A stretch of DNA of 64,000 bases from Salinibacterium sp. ZJ450 (lineage in GTDB: Bacteria; Actinomycetota; Actinomycetes; Actinomycetales; Microbacteriaceae), in assembly GCF_011751885.2 (NCBI RefSeq), contig NZ_CP061771.1, forward strand, positions 2,604,001 through 2,668,000, written 5' to 3'. The stretch's first letter is position 1; each line of letters starts with the position of its first letter. A program made the position numbers and the translations under genes. A model generated the notes under the pieces. That model was not told the DNA's origin, did not search any database, and saw nothing but the letters and a program-made list of their open reading frames with translations. Below, piece after piece: positions 49,547 to 58,405 of this stretch.

Positions 49547-51117
49547 GGTGCTGCTACGGGCTCGTGCTCGATGCGGGGGAACAGGGTGCCCTCGAGAGCG
49601 CTGACGCGGTCGCCGCCGGTCCAGTCGGGGGCCTCGGTGATCACGACATCCTGCACATCGCCGTCGCCGCCGAGCGCGGTCCACAGCTTCTGGGTGGCGT
49701 CGGGGATCACCGGGGAAAGCAGCACGGCGAGCGTGCCGAGCCCGCGCAGCGCAGTGTGCAGCACGGTGCCGAGGCGTTCCCGGGTCTCGTCGCTCTTGGC
49801 GAGCACCCACGGCTCCTGCTCGGTGATGTAGCCGTTCAGGGCGTCGACGAGCTGCCAGATCTCGGCGAGGGCGTCGTGGATCGCAAGATCCGCGATGGCC
49901 TGGTCGGCGGCATCCGTCGCTGCCCGTTCCACCGTCTTGATCGCCAGATCGGCCTGACTGAGCTCACCGGCGGTCGGGATCTCCCCGTCGTAGTAGCGGT
50001 TCACCATGGCGATCACGCGCGAGGCGAGGTTGCCGAAGCCGTTGGCGAGCTCGGCCTGGTAGCGGGCGGCCAGGTCTTCCCAGCTGAACGAGCCGTCCTG
50101 GCCGAAGTTGATCGCGCTCATGAAGTAGTAGCGGAAAGCGTCGGCCCCGAAGGTGTCGGTGATCTGCTGCGGGGCGATGCCGGTGAGCTTCGACTTGGAC
50201 ATCTTCTCGCCGCCGACCAGCAGCCAGCCGTGGCCGAAGACCCGGTCGGACACCGGCAGCCCGGCGGCCATCAGCATCGCCGGCCAGATCACGGCGTGGA
50301 AGCGGGCGATGTCCTTGCCGACCAGCTGCACGGCGGGCCAGCGGCGCTGGAACTGCTCGTCGTCCACGCCGTAGCCGATCGCGGTGACGTAGTTCAGCAG
50401 CGCCTCGAACCAGACGTAGACGACGTGCTTGTCGTCCCACGGGATCTGGATGCCCCAGTCGAAGCTCGACCGGGAGATCGACAGGTCGCGCAGCCCCTGC
50501 TTGACGAACTGGATGACCTCGTTGCGCACGCTCTCCGGCTGCACGAACTGCGGGTTCTGCTCGTACAGGTCGAGCAGGCGCTGCTCGAAGTCGCTCATCC
50601 GGAAGAAGTAGTTGGTCTCCTTCAGCACCTCGACCGGCTTGGAGTGAATGGCGCAGACCTGCTGCCCCTCGTACTCCCCGGTGCCGGCGACCAGGTCGCT
50701 CGGCTGCTTGTACTCTTCGCAGCCGACGCAGTAGTGGCCCTCGAACTCGCCCTGGTAGATGAAGCCGTCGTCGTAGAGCTTCTGCAGGAAGATCCTGACG
50801 CCGTTCTCGTGCCGCTCATCGGTGGTGCGGATGAAGTCGTCGTTCTTGATGTTGATCGTCTCGAGCAGCGGCTTCCACGCCGACTCGACCAGCTCGTCGG
50901 CCCAGGCCTGCGGCGTGGTGTTGTTCGCCACCGCGGTGCGCAGAATCTTCTGGCCGTGCTCGTCGGTTCCGGTCAGCAGCCAGGTGTCATCGCCGCGCTG
51001 GCGGTGCCAGCGCGCGAGCACATCGGCCGCGACCTCGGTGTAGGCGTGACCGATGTGCGGCACATCGTTCACATAGAAGATGGGCGTCGCGATATAGAAG
51101 GACTCGCCGGAAGACAT
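49543..51117 (-). CDS. metG: Methionyl-tRNA synthetase
   Basis: 524 aa class I synthetase. HIGH-type motif PHIGH (20-24) and KMSKS (305-309). The connective peptide has one reduced zinc knuckle (YCVGCEEY ... VCAIH). The anticodon-binding helical domain with QADLAIKTVERAATDAAD ends the protein, without the C-terminal dimerisation (Trbp111) domain. Start of the metG-tatD-rsmA operon. Confidence 0.95.
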   Translation of the reverse strand: MSSGESFYIATPIFYVNDVPHIGHAYTEVAADVLARWHRQRGDDTWLLTGTDEHGQKILRTAVANNTTPQAWADELVESAWKPLLETINIKNDDFIRTTDERHENGVRIFLQKLYDDGFIYQGEFEGHYCVGCEEYKQPSDLVAGTGEYEGQQVCAIHSKPVEVLKETNYFFRMSDFEQRLLDLYEQNPQFVQPESVRNEVIQFVKQGLRDLSISRSSFDWGIQIPWDDKHVVYVWFEALLNYVTAIGYGVDDEQFQRRWPAVQLVGKDIARFHAVIWPAMLMAAGLPVSDRVFGHGWLLVGGEKMSKSKLTGIAPQQITDTFGADAFRYYFMSAINFGQDGSFSWEDLAARYQAELANGFGNLASRVIAMVNRYYDGEIPTAGELSQADLAIKTVERAATDAADQAIADLAIHDALAEIWQLVDALNGYITEQEPWVLAKSDETRERLGTVLHTALRGLGTLAVLLSPVIPDATQKLWTALGGDGDVQDVVITEAPDWTGGDRVSALEGTLFPRIEHEPVAAP

Positions 51118-51174
51118 GGCTAATATCCTACGGTTCCCCGGTTGCCCGTTACGGCGGGGCCGCCGCCGCGTGGC

Positions 51175-51564
51175 TCAAGGGACGTCCTGGATCACCAGCA
51201 GCATGGTTCCCTCAGGGTCGCGCACGTAGGCCACGCGTTCACCCCACGGCATCTCGGCCGCGGGCACGACCACGGCTCCCCCGTGCTGGGCGACGTCGCT
51301 GAGCAGTGCGTCCAGATGCGGCACGTACACGCACAGGTCGATGGCGTGACCCGTCGCCGGCAGTGGCGTCTCGCCGTACATCGCCGGTTCGGTGCCACCG
51401 CCGAGCGCGATCGTGCTGGCGCCCACTCGCAGGGTCAGGTACGCAGGCTCACCCTGCTCGGGAAATTGGTAGGTCTGCACGCCACCGAACGCGGCCTCGT
51501 AGAACGCCTTCATCGCCGACAGATCGCGGCAGTTGATGATCGGAAACACTTCACGCCTGGCCAT
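51175..51564 (-). CDS. VOC-family (glyoxalase/bleomycin-resistance-like) protein
   Basis: 129 aa with two beta-alpha-beta-beta-beta modules. Features: INCRDLSAMKAFYEAAFGGVQTYQFPEQGEPAYLTLRVG and VYVPHLDALLSDVAQHGGAVVVPAAEMPWGERVAYVRDPEGTMLLVIQ, the classic DPxG end of VOC proteins. Length normal. Substrate unknown; may bind a metal or an antibiotic-like ligand. Stands alone, 57 bases upstream-side of metG. Confidence 0.85.
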   Translation of the reverse strand: MARREVFPIINCRDLSAMKAFYEAAFGGVQTYQFPEQGEPAYLTLRVGASTIALGGGTEPAMYGETPLPATGHAIDLCVYVPHLDALLSDVAQHGGAVVVPAAEMPWGERVAYVRDPEGTMLLVIQDVP

Positions 51565-51738
51565 GCGGCGAGCCTAGGTCGGCTGCGTGCGGGGATCTAG
51601 GGCGCCGGCACTTCAGGATCGCCCATGGCGAGCCACCCCCGTTCGAGGTGCAACTCCTGGCAACCGGCATCATTTCGACCATGGCCACACCAAGCTATGA
51701 CCGCAAGCAGAAAACACCGTCGTTTTGAGGAGAGCCCT

Positions 51739-53322
51739 TTGCAACACCACCTTCGTCGCCGCCGTCCCATGATCGCCGCACTCTCCGTGGCCTGTGTGGG
51801 GGTGCTCGGCTTCACCGTTGCTGCCGGCACCGCCGCCGTCGCCGCGCCTCGACCCGCGAACGACCCGATCTCAGCAACGCTCAGTGCCGTGCCAACGGTC
51901 GAGGGGCCGATCACGCAGACCGTCGACAGCCACCTTTGGTCGACCATGCAGCACGCGCGCGTTCCCTTCGACGTCGCCGATCGCGGCTACGTCGAAGAGG
52001 AGTTCTTCCTCTCGGGTACCGCGAACGTCTACGACAACGCCGGGGGCGAGCTCGAGGTCGTCACCGCCGACGTGCCCTACGTCAACAACATCCTGGTCAG
52101 GCGCCCGGCGCAGAAGTCCGACTCCTCCGGAGTGGTGCTCGTTGACATCCTCAACGCATCCAACGGCTTCCCCGGCGAAGACCACTGGCGTCGCATGTCG
52201 GACTGGGCCATGCAAGAGGGGCACACCGTCATCGGCGTGACGTCGAAGCCGATCCAGGTCGACGCGCTGAAGAACTTCGACGCCGAGCGATACGCAGATT
52301 TGAGCTGGAACGTCGAGGACGTCGAGCGTCAACCGATCATCGCCGACCCGCAGAACCCCGGCTCGTTCAACCCGTTCATGGTTGTGCCCGGCGCCGAAGA
52401 GGGCCTGGCCTGGGACATCCTGACCCAGGTCGGCACGCTGCTCGACGCCAAGGACGGCCGCGCGGTTCTCGGCGGCCAGAAGGCTAAGACCGTGCTGCTG
52501 ATGGGTCAGTCGCAGTCCGGCGTGTATGTCAACACCTACGCCACGAACTTTCACGAGGCAGTGACCGAGGCCAACAGGGGGCCAATTTTCGACGGGTACC
52601 TCAACACCGTGGGCGCCGTCGTGGAGCGGCCGCTGCAGCAGTCCGCGCAGGGTGGCTTCGTCACCGTGCCGGGTTCTGAGCCGGCCCTCGACGTCCCGTT
52701 CATCACCGTCACGTCGGAGGGTGACGCCGGGCTCTTCGGCGCCGCGACGCTCGCCGAGAAGAACCTTCCCGAGAACCGGCGGCACTGGCAAGTGCCGGCG
52801 ACTCCGCACACCGACCTGCTCTCGCCGGTAATCCCGGCCGACGACCAGATCTACCAGGCCGGTCGCCTGCCGAACACCGCCGTTCATAACCAGGCCTTCC
52901 GCGACTCCCTCAACCCCTACCCGATCGAGCCCACCGTCATCGCGGCCGCCGAGGCGCTGGTGAAATGGAGCAAGACGAACAAGGATGCCGCGGCGTCGCA
53001 GTGGTTCGACCAGACGAACGGTGCGCTCGCCCGCGACGACACCGGCAACGTCACCGGCGGCATCCGGTACGGCCTCATCGAGCACCCGCTGGGCCAGTAT
53101 CTCGGCGGCGTCGCCCCGGGTGCGGTCTACGGCTCGGTCGACCTGATCTCGGCCGAGGAGTTCGCGGCGGCTTACGGCACCCGCGAGGCGTACCTCGCGC
53201 AGGTTGCCGAGGTCGATGCCACGCAGATCAAGGCCGGCTACCTCACCGAGTACGGCGCTGCGTACTTCCAGAACGTCGCCAACTTGCTCATGGACCGCAT
53301 CGGCGTGCCGGCAGCCGGCTGA
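51739..53322 (+). CDS. Secreted alpha/beta-hydrolase domain protein (ABhydrolase_10-like)
   Basis: 527 aa from a TTG start. GAGGAG lies six bases upstream of TTG 51739 and the product begins with a basic stretch (RRRR) plus a hydrophobic signal segment ending AVAA. The longer open frame to 51625 has no such signal. The mature protein has the nucleophile elbow VLLMGQSQSGVYVNTY (GxSxSG), an N-terminal beta domain, and a DVPFITVTSEGDAG strand likely to carry the catalytic Asp. It resembles the alpha/beta-hydrolase-domain proteins of about 450-500 aa found in actinobacteria. Substrate unknown. Followed by a bidirectional hairpin. Confidence 0.8.
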   Translation: MQHHLRRRRPMIAALSVACVGVLGFTVAAGTAAVAAPRPANDPISATLSAVPTVEGPITQTVDSHLWSTMQHARVPFDVADRGYVEEEFFLSGTANVYDNAGGELEVVTADVPYVNNILVRRPAQKSDSSGVVLVDILNASNGFPGEDHWRRMSDWAMQEGHTVIGVTSKPIQVDALKNFDAERYADLSWNVEDVERQPIIADPQNPGSFNPFMVVPGAEEGLAWDILTQVGTLLDAKDGRAVLGGQKAKTVLLMGQSQSGVYVNTYATNFHEAVTEANRGPIFDGYLNTVGAVVERPLQQSAQGGFVTVPGSEPALDVPFITVTSEGDAGLFGAATLAEKNLPENRRHWQVPATPHTDLLSPVIPADDQIYQAGRLPNTAVHNQAFRDSLNPYPIEPTVIAAAEALVKWSKTNKDAAASQWFDQTNGALARDDTGNVTGGIRYGLIEHPLGQYLGGVAPGAVYGSVDLISAEEFAAAYGTREAYLAQVAEVDATQIKAGYLTEYGAAYFQNVANLLMDRIGVPAAG

Positions 53323-53373
53323 CGGTCGGTGCCGCGGTCGACGAGGCCCTGATCCGTCAGACTGCGATGCGAT

Positions 53374-53405
53374 CGGATGACCCGGGCTTGAGCTCGGGTC
53401 ATCCG
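53374..53405. terminator. Bidirectional terminator hairpin
   Basis: A perfect 11-bp stem CGGATGACCCG / CGGGTCATCCG with a 10-base loop lies between the convergent ends of the hydrolase gene and rsmI. Confidence 0.65.
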
Positions 53406-53440
53406 TTGCGTCACCGAAGTGCCGCCGGCAGTGCGCCGGT

Positions 53441-54259
53441 TCACTTCAGCCGCAGCGCGCCTTCGTAGAGGTCCCGACGAGAAAGCCCGGTCGCCTCCGC
53501 GACTTCGGCCGCGGCATCTTTCAAGCGGATGCCGCCAGCCTGCAGTTCTCGCACCTGGGCGATGCCCTGCTCGAGGTCGGCGATCGCGGGCGCCGCTCCC
53601 TCGACGACGATGACGATCTCGCCCTTCACCCCGGCGGCGGCCCACTCCACCAGCTCGGCCGCGGTGCCACGGCGCACCTCTTCGAACTTCTTGGTCAGTT
53701 CCCGGGCAACCACCACCCGGCGGTTGGCGCCAAGCGCGGTGGCGAGGTCGGTGAGGCTGTCCGCGATCCGGTTCGGGGATTCGAAGAACACCATGGTGCG
53801 CTCCTCGCGGGCGAGCTGCTTGAAGTAGGAGACGCGGCTCTTGCGCGGCACGAAGCCCTCGAAGGTGAACCGGTCGGTGGGCAGCCCGCTCACGGCGAGC
53901 GCGGTGAGCACCGCGCTCGGCCCGGGAAGCGCGGTCACGGTGACGCCGGCGCGGGCGGCCTCGGCCACCAGTGGGAAACCGGGGTCGCTGATCGCCGGCA
54001 TTCCGGCGTCGGTGAGCACCAGCACATCCGCGTCGCGGGCCAGTTCCACGATCTCGGCGGCCTTCTGCGTCTCGTTGTGCTCGTGCAGCGCGATCAGCCG
54101 CGGCCGGTTCTCGACACCGAGCGCACGCATCAGGTGCACGGCGGTGCGGGTGTCTTCGGCGGCGATGGTCTCGGCGTTCTCGAGCGCCTCGATCAGGCGG
54201 CGGCTCGCGTCGCCCAGGTTGCCGATGGGAGTTGCCGCGAGGATGATCACGCTGCCCAT
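53441..54259 (-). CDS. rsmI: 16S rRNA (cytidine1402-2'-O)-methyltransferase
   Basis: 272 aa SAM-dependent methyltransferase of the tetrapyrrole methylase fold. Signature start VIILAATPIGNLGDASRRLIE, then AAEDTRTAVHLM, LVLTDAGMPAISDPGFPLV and ALPGPSAVLTALAVSGLPTDRFTFEGFVPRK. Conserved beside protein mannosyltransferase genes in actinobacteria; here an MFS gene has come between. Confidence 0.95.
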   Translation of the reverse strand: MGSVIILAATPIGNLGDASRRLIEALENAETIAAEDTRTAVHLMRALGVENRPRLIALHEHNETQKAAEIVELARDADVLVLTDAGMPAISDPGFPLVAEAARAGVTVTALPGPSAVLTALAVSGLPTDRFTFEGFVPRKSRVSYFKQLAREERTMVFFESPNRIADSLTDLATALGANRRVVVARELTKKFEEVRRGTAAELVEWAAAGVKGEIVIVVEGAAPAIADLEQGIAQVRELQAGGIRLKDAAAEVAEATGLSRRDLYEGALRLK

Positions 54260-54283
54260 TGTCGCAGCCGTTGCCGGCGAGCC

Positions 54284-55876
54284 TCAGCCCAGGACCGCCC
54301 CGGCACCCTTCCCCGCGGGCTTCGGATCGGGAATGCGCAACATGCGGAACGAGAGAAGCAGCCCGATCAGCCCCGCGCCGATGGGGATCAGCAACGCGAT
54401 CTGCAGGGCGATCGGTCGCGCGTCCGTGTTGATGCGGATTATCTCGTCCTGGACCGCCTCCGGCTGGCCCTCGAGCAGCTCTTCGAGTTGCGTGTTGCTC
54501 AACAGCTGGGCATCTTCGTCGAGCGCCTGCGCAACCTGCTGCTGCTCGCTGGCAGAGAGCACCGTGCTCGATGCTGCCATGTTCGTGAAGATCGGCGCCA
54601 GGGCTGCCAGCATGATCGCCCCGGCGAAGGCGAGCCCAAAGGACAGTCCGAAGGATCCCCCTGCGGAGTTCACTCCGGCCGCCTCGCTGACCCGCTCGTC
54701 CGAGATCGGCGACAGCGTGTAGTTGTTGAGCTGGGACACCAGCAGGCCGAGGCCGCATCCCGAAATGATCAGGGGAACCAGCAGCCACCAGCCCGAGTCC
54801 GCGCGCGGCACAATCGGGATGAGGATCACCAGTCCCGCGGTCAGGAGCAAGAACCCCCACATGACCAGCCTGGCCGGCCGACGCCTGCCCGACCTCCTTC
54901 CGGCGAGCATGGCAATGCCGAACATACTCAGCGAGAGCGGGGCGATCGACAGCCCTGCCTGCATTGCGTTGTATTCGAGCACCATTTGCAGGTAGAGCGG
55001 CAACACGATCATCGTGCCGCCCAGTGCAATCTGTTGGAGCGTCTGCGCCGAGATGCCGAACCGGAAGGTATGCACCTGGAACAGGGCAGGGTCCAACAGT
55101 GTCGCCTTGCGGCGGCGCTTGCGCCGAACGAGCCAGAAGGCCAGCCCGCCGAGCCCGAGTACACCGATGAGCATGAGCAGGCCGACCCATTCACCGCCCT
55201 CCTGCCAGACCAGAATGCTCAGCACGATGCCGCCCATGCCCAGAACGGACAGGAGCGCTCCGACCCAGTCAACCTGTCGGGACCCCGTGTACGGGACGTC
55301 GTGAACGAGCTTGATGCCAGACAGGACGACCGCGATGATGACGACCTCAAGCAGGAAGGCGACACGCCAGGAGAGGAACGTGGTGATGAAGCCACCGAGG
55401 AGTGGCCCGACCGCGGCAGCGATGGCGGCCGAGGCCCCGACCAGGGCGTAGACCCGCTTCTGGGCTGCTCCCTCGAAGTTGCCGTGGATCAGTGACTGCA
55501 TGGCGGGAAGCAGGAGCGAGGCACCGATCCCGCCGATCACTGCCCAGAAGATGATGATCGGGACGATGCTCTGCGCCAGGGTCATCGCCACGGCGCCGAC
55601 GGCGTACCCGAGCAGCCCGAGCACGTAGGCGCGTTTACGGCCGATGAGGTCGCCGACCTTGCTGCCGATGAGGATGAAGGCGGCGGAGACCAGCGCCTCA
55701 AGCGCGATCGCCGACTGGACGTCGCTGACCGGTACACCAATGTCCCGCACCACGGCGGAGATCGAGACGTTCATGATTGACGTGTCGACGACCAGCACGA
55801 ACATCGCCATCGCCAGCAGAAGCGCCAGTCTTCCGTTGAACGGTACAACCTGAGGGGCGTTGCTCGGCCGAGTCAC
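54284..55876 (-). CDS. MFS drug:proton antiporter, DHA2 (14-TM) family
   Basis: 530 aa with about 14 hydrophobic segments. Motif A-like GSKVGDLIGRKRAYVLGL lies between TM2 and TM3, motif C-like GPLLGGFITTFLSWRVAFLLEV in TM5, and the first TM has FVLVVDTSIMNVSISAVV, typical of DHA2 exporters such as EmrB/QacA. A large loop near the C-terminus is Gln/Glu-rich (SASEQQQVAQALDEDAQLLS). GTG 55876 is the likely start; a much longer open frame exists upstream but has no membrane character. It ends 24 bases before rsmI's start, so the two may be co-transcribed. Substrate unknown. Confidence 0.88.
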   Translation of the reverse strand: MTRPSNAPQVVPFNGRLALLLAMAMFVLVVDTSIMNVSISAVVRDIGVPVSDVQSAIALEALVSAAFILIGSKVGDLIGRKRAYVLGLLGYAVGAVAMTLAQSIVPIIIFWAVIGGIGASLLLPAMQSLIHGNFEGAAQKRVYALVGASAAIAAAVGPLLGGFITTFLSWRVAFLLEVVIIAVVLSGIKLVHDVPYTGSRQVDWVGALLSVLGMGGIVLSILVWQEGGEWVGLLMLIGVLGLGGLAFWLVRRKRRRKATLLDPALFQVHTFRFGISAQTLQQIALGGTMIVLPLYLQMVLEYNAMQAGLSIAPLSLSMFGIAMLAGRRSGRRRPARLVMWGFLLLTAGLVILIPIVPRADSGWWLLVPLIISGCGLGLLVSQLNNYTLSPISDERVSEAAGVNSAGGSFGLSFGLAFAGAIMLAALAPIFTNMAASSTVLSASEQQQVAQALDEDAQLLSNTQLEELLEGQPEAVQDEIIRINTDARPIALQIALLIPIGAGLIGLLLSFRMLRIPDPKPAGKGAGAVLG

Positions 55877-55990
55877 GAGGCAACCATCCCATCCGGCAGC
55901 GGCGGGGGCAATCCCCTCCGGGTGGGTGATCCGGCGCGGGGCACCACCGCGCGCACACCCCTCGCCACCTGTCGCCGCTAGCATTGCCGA

Positions 55991-57568
55991 GTGTCCACAC
56001 GGGTGATCGCCGAGCCGCGGGGCAGCCGTCTCGACGCCTGGTACGCCGCGAACCCCACCGTGCAGACGGCGTGGCACTGGGCCGGCCCCGCCGCCGTACT
56101 GCTCATCGCCGCCGTCACCCGACTCTGGGGCCTCGGCCACCCCGACGAGCTGGTCTTCGACGAGACCTACTACGTCAAAGACGCCTACACGCTGATGAAC
56201 CTCGGCTACGAGGCACGCTGGCCCGAGGGCGCCAACGACAGCTTCAACGCCGGCACGCCCGACGTGTACACCACCGACCCGAGCTTCGTGGTGCATCCGC
56301 CGCTCGGCAAGTGGATCCTCGCCAGCGGGCTGGCCGTAGTCGGCGCCGAGAACCCGGTCGGCTGGCGCATCGCCACCGCGGTGGTCGGCATCCTGGCCGT
56401 GGCGCTGCTGATGCTGATCGCCTTCTTCCTGTTCCGCTCCACCCTGCTCGCCAGTATCGCCGGCGGCCTGATGGCGATCGACGGCAACGCCATCGTGATG
56501 AGCCGGGTGGCGCTGCTCGATAACTCGCTGATGTTCCTCGCGCTGCTCGGCTTCGGCGCCATCCTGCTCGACCGGGGCTGGACGGAACGCCGACTCAGAC
56601 TGTGGCTTGCCATGCGAGCGGATGCCGGCGGCCCCACCGACTGGGGACCGGCGCTGTTCTGGCGGCCCTGGCTGCTCGTCGCCGGGCTGATGCTGGGGCT
56701 GGCGGCATCCGTCAAATGGAACGGACTCTACTTCCTGGCGTTCTTCGCGGTGTACACGCTCGTCGTCGATGCGCTCGACCGCCGCCGCCTCGGCATCCCG
56801 TTCTGGCTGAGCGGGACCGTGCTGAAGCAGGGTCCGGTGAGCTTCCTGCTCACCGTGCCGATCGCCGTCGTCGCGTACCTGGCCACTTGGGGCAGCTGGT
56901 TCGGGAGCGACGGCGGCTACTACCGGCACTGGGTCGAGGACGGCAACCCGGCCTGGACCGGCGCTCTGGCGTGGGTTCCGGTGGACTGGCAGAACTTCTG
57001 GCACTACCAGGTGTCGGTGTACAACTACCACGTCGGGGAGAGCCGCCCGCACAGCTACGAGGCGAACCCGCTGGGCTGGCTGCTGATGCTGCGTCCGACG
57101 AGCATGTTCTACCGCGGCTCGAGCCTGGGCGAGAACGGCTGCACCGATTCGCAGTGCGGAGAGGCGATCGCCGGCATCGCCAACCCGATCATCTGGTGGG
57201 CCGCGACCGCCGCCGTGCTGTACCTGATCTACCGGCTGGCCCGGTACCGCGAGTGGCGGGTGGGCGCGATCCTGGTTGGCGTCGCCGCCGGGTACCTGCC
57301 CTGGCTGCTCTACCTGGACCGCACCGTGTTCCAGTTCTACACAATCGCGTTCGAGCCCTATCTACTGCTGGCTCTCACCGCCGTGATCGGCATCATTCTG
57401 GGCAGGCCGAGTGATCCGCGCTGGCGGCGGGATGGCGGCATCCGTCTGGTGGTCGTGTTCCTGCTCTTCGCGATCGGGGTGAGCGTGTTCTTCTGGCCGC
57501 TCTGGACCGGGATGCAGGTGCCGTGGCAGTTCATCCAGCTGCACTACTGGGTGCCAACCTGGCGGTGA
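55991..57568 (+). CDS. pmt: Polyprenol-phosphate-mannose protein O-mannosyltransferase
   Basis: 525 aa GT39 membrane enzyme that transfers mannose from polyprenyl phosphate to Ser/Thr of proteins exported by Sec. N-terminal extracytoplasmic DE motif in LVFDETYYVKDAY; HPPLGKWILASG; large loop WYHYH-like NFWHYQVSVYNYHVGESRPHSYEANPLGWLLMLRPTSM; about ten TM segments. Substrates may include the Thr/Pro-rich stalks of the surface proteins at 16380-24289; that is inference. GTG start. Confidence 0.93.
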   Translation: MSTRVIAEPRGSRLDAWYAANPTVQTAWHWAGPAAVLLIAAVTRLWGLGHPDELVFDETYYVKDAYTLMNLGYEARWPEGANDSFNAGTPDVYTTDPSFVVHPPLGKWILASGLAVVGAENPVGWRIATAVVGILAVALLMLIAFFLFRSTLLASIAGGLMAIDGNAIVMSRVALLDNSLMFLALLGFGAILLDRGWTERRLRLWLAMRADAGGPTDWGPALFWRPWLLVAGLMLGLAASVKWNGLYFLAFFAVYTLVVDALDRRRLGIPFWLSGTVLKQGPVSFLLTVPIAVVAYLATWGSWFGSDGGYYRHWVEDGNPAWTGALAWVPVDWQNFWHYQVSVYNYHVGESRPHSYEANPLGWLLMLRPTSMFYRGSSLGENGCTDSQCGEAIAGIANPIIWWAATAAVLYLIYRLARYREWRVGAILVGVAAGYLPWLLYLDRTVFQFYTIAFEPYLLLALTAVIGIILGRPSDPRWRRDGGIRLVVVFLLFAIGVSVFFWPLWTGMQVPWQFIQLHYWVPTWR

Positions 57569-57635
57569 CGCGGAGCGGATGTCGCGCTGGGCCGCAGCCG
57601 ACGTCGTGCTGGTGCCGCTGCTAGCGTCGAGAAAC

Positions 57636-58226
57636 ATGAGCTTCCTCGACATCCCGACCCTGCGCGGCAGCCGCGTGATCCTCGAACCTCTCGCGCTCGA
57701 GCACGCCGACGAGCTCGCGCAGGCGGTGGACGAGGACGACCTCTGGCAGCGCTGGTACACGAACATCCCGGCGCCGTCCGAGATGCGCGCGGACATCGAG
57801 CGCCGGCTCGAGCAGCACGCCGCCTCACAGGTGGTGCCGTGGACGATCCGGCGCGCCAGCGACAACCGTGCCGTCGGGATGACCACCTACCTGAACATCT
57901 CGGAGCAGCACCGGCGACTCGAAATCGGCTCTACCTGGCTTGCGGCGAGCGCGCAGCGCACCGGGATCAACGCCGAAGCGAAACTGCTGTTGCTCGGCCG
58001 CGCCTTCGAGACGCTGGAGTGCATCGCGGTGGAGTTCCGCACGCACTGGCACAACCAGCAGTCGCGTGGGGCGATCGCCGGACTCGGCGCCAAGCAGGAC
58101 GGCGTGCTGCGCAACCACCAGCTCGGCCGCGACGGCACCCTGCGCGACACCGTGGTGTTCTCGATCATCGCCAGCGAATGGCCGACGGTACGGATGTCGC
58201 TGACCGAGCGGCTCACCCGCCGCTGA
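57636..58226 (+). CDS. GNAT-family N-acetyltransferase (RimJ/RimL-like)
   Basis: 196 aa. The start LRGSRVILEPLALEHADEL and the strand NRAVGMTTYLNISEQHRRLEIGSTWLA are typical of RimJ/RimL acetyltransferases. The acetyl-CoA loop AQRTGINAEAKLLLLGRAFETLECIAVEFRTHWHNQQSRGAIAGLGAKQDG follows, with the usual N-x-x-S-x-x-A/I-xxxLG. ATG 57636 begins at the conserved region; the ribosome binding site is weak. Substrate could be a ribosomal protein or another amine. Confidence 0.85.
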   Translation: MSFLDIPTLRGSRVILEPLALEHADELAQAVDEDDLWQRWYTNIPAPSEMRADIERRLEQHAASQVVPWTIRRASDNRAVGMTTYLNISEQHRRLEIGSTWLAASAQRTGINAEAKLLLLGRAFETLECIAVEFRTHWHNQQSRGAIAGLGAKQDGVLRNHQLGRDGTLRDTVVFSIIASEWPTVRMSLTERLTRR

Positions 58227-58341
58227 CCGCCCGCGGCCTGCCCGCAACCGAGGAGCTCCTGCAACACGCCGCCGTGATTGGCACCGCAGCTCGGCGTGGC
58301 GTCTCCCGTCCTCTTCTAGCACCCGGCTGAGGCCACGGCCC

Positions 58342-58380
58342 GACTGTTACGCACCGTTGCGCCGGTGGCACGTAACAGTC
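58342..58380. promoter_or_regulatory. Inverted repeat upstream of metY
   Basis: Perfect 10-base arms GACTGTTACG (58342-58351) and CGTAACAGTC (58371-58380) enclose a second pair CACCG/CGGTG. The TGTTACG word and the near-identical arm spacing recur upstream of metQ (43010-43043). Either an operator for a sulfur or methionine regulator or an RNA leader hairpin; it does not match a SAM riboswitch I know. Confidence 0.45.
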
Positions 58381-58405
58381 ACTGGGCCCCAGTACCGTTG
58401 AGGTC

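Noticed and set aside
55877-57052. N-terminal extension of the MFS exporter frame by about 390 codons
   Set aside because: It is antisense to the mannosyltransferase gene, lacks membrane segments, and the family start lies at 55876.
58342-58380. SAM riboswitch upstream of metY
   Set aside because: There is one hairpin only, without the conserved cores of SAM-I, SAM-II or SAM-IV that I know; recorded instead as an inverted repeat.
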